A DNA stretch of 64,000 bases, taken from NCBI GenBank assembly GCA_963513935.1, contig OY740769.1, forward strand, positions 71,131,712-71,195,711, written 5' to 3'. Of this stretch, positions 58,346-64,000 are shown piece by piece. The first letter of the stretch is position 1. Every line of letters begins with the position of its first letter. The notes under the pieces are model-generated. The model was not told the origin of the DNA and did no database searches. It was given only the letters and a program-made list of their open reading frames with translations. The stretch is from Aphrophora alni (Eukaryota > Arthropoda > Insecta > Hemiptera > Aphrophoridae). The translations under genes and the position numbers were made by a program.

Positions 58346-59732
58346 CTGAAATTAAATGGATTAAAATTTTTAACTTTTATAAACCTATATTAAGTTATTT
58401 ATGAAAGCAATAAAAAAGTTAGGACAACTGTCTTTCTATAAACTTATCAGGCCATGGATAATAAGAAATAAGTTAAGTTCATTCTACTTCTCTGACTCAC
58501 AAACATTTGTCACTCACTGTCACATCAAACAATGAATGATATTCACCACATTATATTATGAAATATCAGTGTAGGCTAGCCTACAAAGAAGTTTCATTGT
58601 TTTTATTTGCTAAAGGCATTATTTTATTTACTAACCGATTATCTAAAAATTACCAAGGATTCTAAGAGAGATCTTAAGTTTACTATAACAGTATCACCCC
58701 TTGTTGTGAAAACGAATACAAACTAAAGATTTTTTTTTTTTTTATAAAGAAAGCTCCATTTTTTAATATTTTTGTTATAATGATAGCAGATTTAATGATA
58801 GCCTAGAACTCTATCCTAAAAACTAGCTTAAATTCATTACCCCCCCCTCCCAAATGAAATGTATAAGTACAGTAAGCGATGGGGCCTACTCTAGGAGAGC
58901 CTCACATATGATTTATTTATATATTTCAACACAATAATATTAGTTAGGAAAATCTAGAAAATCTAGATAAGCCTAGCTGAGTGTTAGAAGGAAAGTAAAT
59001 ATATGAAGGTTTAAGCAATGAGAAACCATATATATATAATGATTATCAGGTATCTTTTGAATCAAATAGTTTCAAAGAAAATATCTGTAAAACTAAAAGA
59101 GTTAATATAAAAATAACAACCAGGTTTGACATTTACGGCATCATAGCATTCATAAAACTACAATTTCCAAATAATTTGTCTCTGTTGTTTTGAAGAAGCC
59201 ATTACAAGTTATAGTCGTTATTTTCACTTAATGAGTGTTATTACATATTGGTTAGTTTATTGATGAGTCATCCTTTTTCTACTGTGTGTATTACCATTGA
59301 TATATATTAATGAGGACTCTCATAATTTGTTTTAATGTGAGGCGAAGAGTTGTAGTTTGGTGGGATCTGTTCAGAATGTAGTAATATATCAGGCGTTTTG
59401 AACAACTTGTTCTATAATACGGCTGGTTATACCTGAAGTTACCAGAAGTGTACAGTAAGATACCAGCACTGGAGTCTCTAACAGATTGATTTTACATTCT
59501 AAATAGATTAACCCTCTCCATGGTATTGGTTTGAAGTTCAGAAATTAGAGACTCCAGCGCTGCTTTTTTGCAGTATACTTATGGTAAATTTGTTAGGACA
59601 GTGAATCTATTTTATGCTCTAACTTTTCTGACACTAGTGCATTATGTACCTAAGCCTACATAACAAACATAAGGTTAGACTCAAATATCAAAGTAGCCAT
59701 ATTTTGTCGTCAATTGAACAGATGATAATTTA

Positions 59733-60494
59733 TAAAGATAATAAAACACAATTTTTTATTTTGTACTATCCACTTTTTATTAGTCTAGCCGACCAATGGT
59801 TTCGCCTGCTAAGGCATTGACGAGGCTGTATTACAGACTGAAGAAAAGAAAACCTTAAAACTAGAGGGTGGGAGTTAGGATACAAAGAATGGAAGGTTGG
59901 GGAAATACCCGGCCTGGGCAATGACCATAGGAACAATACATATTGGGAAAACCAGTTGATTGTTCTAAGTACAAATAACTTTTAAAGGTGTTACTAATGG
60001 AGAGTTATACAAATCTAACTGGTCATTTAAAACTAAATTAGGGTTACAGTATCTTATTCTTTTAATTTCTAAGCTCTCCAAAGCATTCAATTTCCTACCT
60101 TTATTATCAAAATGTAATATTTTAAAATCTACACATACATTTTGATAATAAAGGTAGGAAATTAAAAGAATAAGATACTGTAACCCTAATTTAGTTTTAA
60201 ATGACCAGTTAGATTTGTATAACTCTCCATTAGTAAAAACTTTAAAAGTTATTTGTACTTAGAACAATCAACTGGTTTTCCCAATATGTATTGTTCCTAT
60301 GGTCATTGCCCAGGCCGGGTATTTCCCCAACCTTCCATTCTTTGTATCCTAACTCCCACCCTCTAGTTTTAAGGTTTTCTTTTCTTCAGTCTGTAATACA
60401 GCCTCGTCAATGCCTTAGCAGGCGAAACCATTGGTCGGCTAGACTAATAAAAAGTGGATAGTACAAAATAAAAAATTGTGTTTTATTATCTTTA
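59733..60494. mobile_element. Palindromic Penelope-like element (inverted dimer)
   Basis: Two arms, about 59733-60116 and 60136-60494, are near-perfect reverse complements around a ~20-bp centre. The left arm has about 20 bp (AAGCTCTCCAAAGCATTCAA) that the right arm lacks. Each arm ends outward in the PLE 3' hairpin GCCTTAGCAGGCGAAACCATTGG. The coding part reads HFDNKGRKLNALESLEIKRI on the left arm, matching the C-terminal text of the PLE at 3390. Typical of head-to-head PLE copies; arm identity suggests youth or gene conversion. Confidence 0.85.
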
Positions 60495-61254
60495 AACATG
60501 GAATTCCACCAAGAACCATCGGTCTCAACAGTAATGAAAAAAAAAAAAAAAAAAAGATAATTTATTATAATCTTAAACCCAGAAGCCAGTATAGAGTCGG
60601 TAATCCTTTAGTATAAAATATCTATTAAATTAAAATAAAGGAAAAACTATTTCAAAATACAATTATTTAATTTTAAACTAAAATTTCAATATCACATATA
60701 TAGCTTAAATAAAATAATATATTAATACAAAAGTGAGTTGTGTTTAATAGAGCTTTCAACCCAGAAGATGGACGCTAAGAACAGATTTGTGGGAACAGAC
60801 TACATTACCTCTGTTGAAATTCTTGACCAATGGAAATCAAGACATGACTGATCCTACTGTTTGAAACACTGGAGACCGTGAAGCTTAAAAAAGTAACTGT
60901 GTCGGATTTGAGAGTAACACTACAATCTCAGAGAAGGCAAGATGCATTAAGTTTGTGTGCGTCCTTTTTTGGGAAAATTTAATGTTATAAGTTAAAATAT
61001 CGAACGATTTTCTTCAACAAATTGGTAAAAGACTTCTGATTACAAATTATCTGAACTTAATTAATTAATATTGAAATATTTAAAAGAGTAGAAGCATAAT
61101 AAACTAGTAGATTATAAAGTGAACTGAATTTTATTCTTTTGCAAATTTAACTGAGTCTATTTGAGACTTTCTAATTTGAAATATTAGAAATTTAACTTAA
61201 ATAAATGCGATAATATTTTAAATTATGAACAAACAAACTGACATTAACTAGTAC

Positions 61255-61258
<4 letters not shown>
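60495..61258. other. Unassigned stretch
   Basis: Begins with a 19-A run (60537-60555). No ends or coding remnants recognised. Confidence 0.4.

Positions 61259-61314
<56 letters not shown>
61259..61314. repeat. (TA)n microsatellite
   Basis: About 56 bp of pure TA repeats. Confidence 0.95.
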
Positions 61315-61316
<2 letters not shown>

Positions 61317-64000
61317 CAAAGAGCTTATAATATTGTAAGACTTTTAATAATATTGAAATTGAATGTTGTAATTCAAATCAATCTCAGCGTAAACTGTATT
61401 CTTGTTTTTAATTCTTTTTAGATTAGCAAATGTAACTTTAAAAGAGATTACTAGAAATATTTATATTGTGTAATTTATTTTCTATCAAATCAAAGAAAAT
61501 TACTCAAGACAGGATTACGGATGTGCGAGCCCTCAAAATTTTGAGCTTGAGTTTCAAACAACGATCGCAGAATTATCAAGCCCTAGATTTTTCGAGCTCA
61601 ACACGATTTCAGAGCATAGTTCAATTTTACAAACTCTGTATGGTTTTCCAAGCTTGACTTGCTTTTACGAGCCTGGCTTGGTTTCCAAACAAGGTGCAAA
61701 CTGATGAAATAATACTGCAATAAACATAATAAAATGTAAACTAATAAAGAAAAATAACTGTTAATTAAAATTGATATAAAAAATGAAACGAAATACACAG
61801 ATATGATATTTATCTTTAGTCAACCTTCTCATGAGAGAAAACAAGTTTTTATTAACATGTGTTGCGAGTTATTAAATTTATAACAAGAAACCAGGAGAAA
61901 ATAAGTAAGTTGCCTTAGTGGTGCCCCCACTTGTCCGATTCAAATGTGAGGACTAAATGTCAACTCGCATCACTGAAGACAGACGGAAACCAAGATGTTT
62001 TCTGTTTTATAATATATTTATAACAACAGCCAAAGCAAAACAACGGTTTCAAAATTATAACTTGTAGAATAATTACATTTATTTGCATAATGTTATATTT
62101 CAAGAAAACTGATAAATTTATAAATCACGTCATTTATCCAGTAGTACGTGTCATTAATTAGTAATATCAAATTGGTTACAGTGGGGCCTTTTATAAAACC
62201 TAAAAAAATAATAATAATTTACTCACATTTTAATTTTTCGCACATATAATTTAGATTTAATGGAAGTAAAATTATGAAAAAATTAATTTTTAATGTTGTA
62301 TCCGAGAAGCAGTTGCACCCCCCTCCCCCCGAATTGGAATAAATAGTTTCCCGCATTTATTCTATACATCATTTCCCCACATTTATTGTTCAGAATCTGC
62401 GATCGAGATTGGAAACCTGTTTAAACAATGTGCATATATTTACCACATTCAACCTTTCTAGATTAGAAGTTGAGATAATTGAATTTTTTAAGCGTGTTGC
62501 AATTTTGAACACGCAATTTCAATTGTGAATATTATTTAACATTTTGTTTAATATAAAGTTGAGCACACATTTTTGAATCAGCGCATAGTGAAATTATCAT
62601 TTCTAGTAACATTAAAGCAAAAATTTTCGATCATATGGAAAACATACAAACCAAAACAGATATGCCTTGTCTATTACAAATTTTATTATTTTAGCATAAA
62701 CTTTTTTTCAGAGATAAATTTTTCCAAAATACCTGCACATTCTGTGCAAACATTCTTCAATTATAATTTATTTTTATAAGGTAATTAAATATAGAACGTG
62801 GTCTACTTTTTAAATTTTCGATTTCTTCATTAGAGTTTGTAAATATATATATTTTTTAAACTCAAATTTTCTTCATTACGGTTTGTACATATATTTTTTA
62901 AATCTCAAATTTATCCAATGTTTTACCTTTAGCTAATGAACAACAAATATACACATTATTTTTTGTCTTCCTTTTTATTTGATAAATGTTAACGGCAACA
63001 GGATGAATGAAGCGAATCTATTTCTTGTCAATTATAGATATCTCTTCTTCCAAAGGTTTGCCTTGTTTATGGAACTTGTAAAGAAGGAAATTATTAACAT
63101 AATAAGCCAGAGTTTAATCATAAGTTCAGATAGTTCTGTGTCTGCTCTTTTCCACAATTATGGAGGTTTTTATTTTAACCGGCGATAGTCATAGCCTTTC
63201 TAAAAACATAAGACTACCCACAGTTACATTACCCTAAACCAAGCTATACACACACATTTTTATAAAGTGTAAGACATTAAAGCAAAATATAAGATGTTTG
63301 GTTTCCAGTTTGACAATCTTAGATCATTTTCGATTTCAAATAAAAAAATACACCAATTCTGAAAAAAAAAATTCTGTTTTTTAGTATATTGGCTAGTTTT
63401 TTTTACAAATAATGATCAAACAATTATACCAGAATTAATTGTACTATTATTAAAGTAAGTTGTAAACCATACTTTCTCCTATACAGGAGACAGTAAAATG
63501 TGTGTGTACAGGACGTTTTGTCTCTTGTGGCGCATAGACCTGATAACAAATTATACAAACACCCGTTCAAGGTGAACTAGATATCCCAACTCATTTCTAC
63601 TAGGCTTAATGCTAGTCATTGTGATAACACTATGTTAATTATGTTATTTAAATACTTAAATTTCGTGTAAAATAGTTAACCGAAATTCGCACATATTCAT
63701 GAATTTTATTACTCTTTTTACAAAAAAATCTTTATCTACAAATCCATAATTATTTATCTGTAGCAAAATATGTAATTGTTAGAAAATATGTAATGAAATG
63801 GGATTGTAATATAATTTCATACCAAAGGAAATTTGTATCCTTTGGTTCAATCAAGAGTGTCTAATTTCTCGTGAATTACAGATACTTAGCCTTTCCCACT
63901 ATACTGGTTACTCTGTATTCTCTATTCCAAAACAAAACAATCGACATTATACCAATTATTATTCAATCTAAAATTTATCGGAAAAACTTGAGCTCGATAA
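61315..64000. other. Right end of window, unassigned
   Basis: AT-rich. 61520-61690 contains several short TTTTGAGC/CGAGC-type words in both directions, suggesting a decayed repeat. No exon with convincing coding bias, terminal repeat or known domain was found. It may be intron of the minus-strand gene or intergenic. Confidence 0.4.

Noticed and set aside
1..64000. CRISPR arrays, rRNA, tRNA genes, bacterial elements
   Set aside because: No spaced short repeats, no tRNA cloverleaf I could support, and no rRNA text; all coding evidence is eukaryotic.

Overview
The window looks like nuclear DNA of an arthropod, most likely an insect. It is very AT-rich, has exons with canonical GT/AG borders separated by huge introns, and is crowded with Ty3/Gypsy LTRs, Jockey-type LINEs, Penelope-like elements, piggyBac, pogo/Tigger and mariner transposons and a Helitron. 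No bacterial operon structure was seen. Family names come from reading translations by eye; no database was searched.

Host genes. (1) A plus-strand gene spans 1533-44141. Six exons (1533-1785, 16905-17098, 19303-19423, 33783-33937, 41455-41606, 43958-44141) join in perfect phase into the last 352 residues of a vitellogenin-like large lipid transfer protein ending in a von Willebrand factor D domain. The 5' exons lie left of the window. Introns are about 15.1, 2.2, 14.4, 7.5 and 2.4 kb, and most of their length is transposable elements. (2) On the minus strand, the last coding exon (76 codons plus stop, 58115-58345) of an unrecognised gene runs in from the right.

Transposons by region. Intron 1: microsatellites, a Penelope-like (PLE) remnant, a Tigger-like element, one solo LTR, and a complete pol-less LTR retrotransposon (7586-15898) with one 568-codon ORF, followed by a piggyBac element. 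Intron 3: inverted PLE arms around a piggyBac element that itself holds a Tigger element, a mariner fragment, a solo LTR, a piggyBac MITE, and a plus-strand Jockey LINE broken by a minus-strand Jockey LINE (12-bp TSD) and a solo LTR. A piggyBac MITE ends 35 bp before exon 4. Intron 4: a decayed Helitron broken by a solo LTR and by a Tigger element that itself carries a solo LTR, then an LTR remnant ending about 27 bp before exon 5. Downstream of the gene: a 1.2-kb foldback element, a LINE with RNase H, a piggyBac element interrupted by a second pol-less LTR retrotransposon (52114-54744, gag only), a solo LTR, and a 762-bp near-perfect PLE palindrome.

The most notable signal is the pair of structurally intact, apparently recent LTR retrotransposons that carry a coiled-coil gag-type ORF and no pol, together with six solo or partial LTRs related to the larger one. 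Many insertions have exact target-site duplications, so the order of insertion can be read directly.
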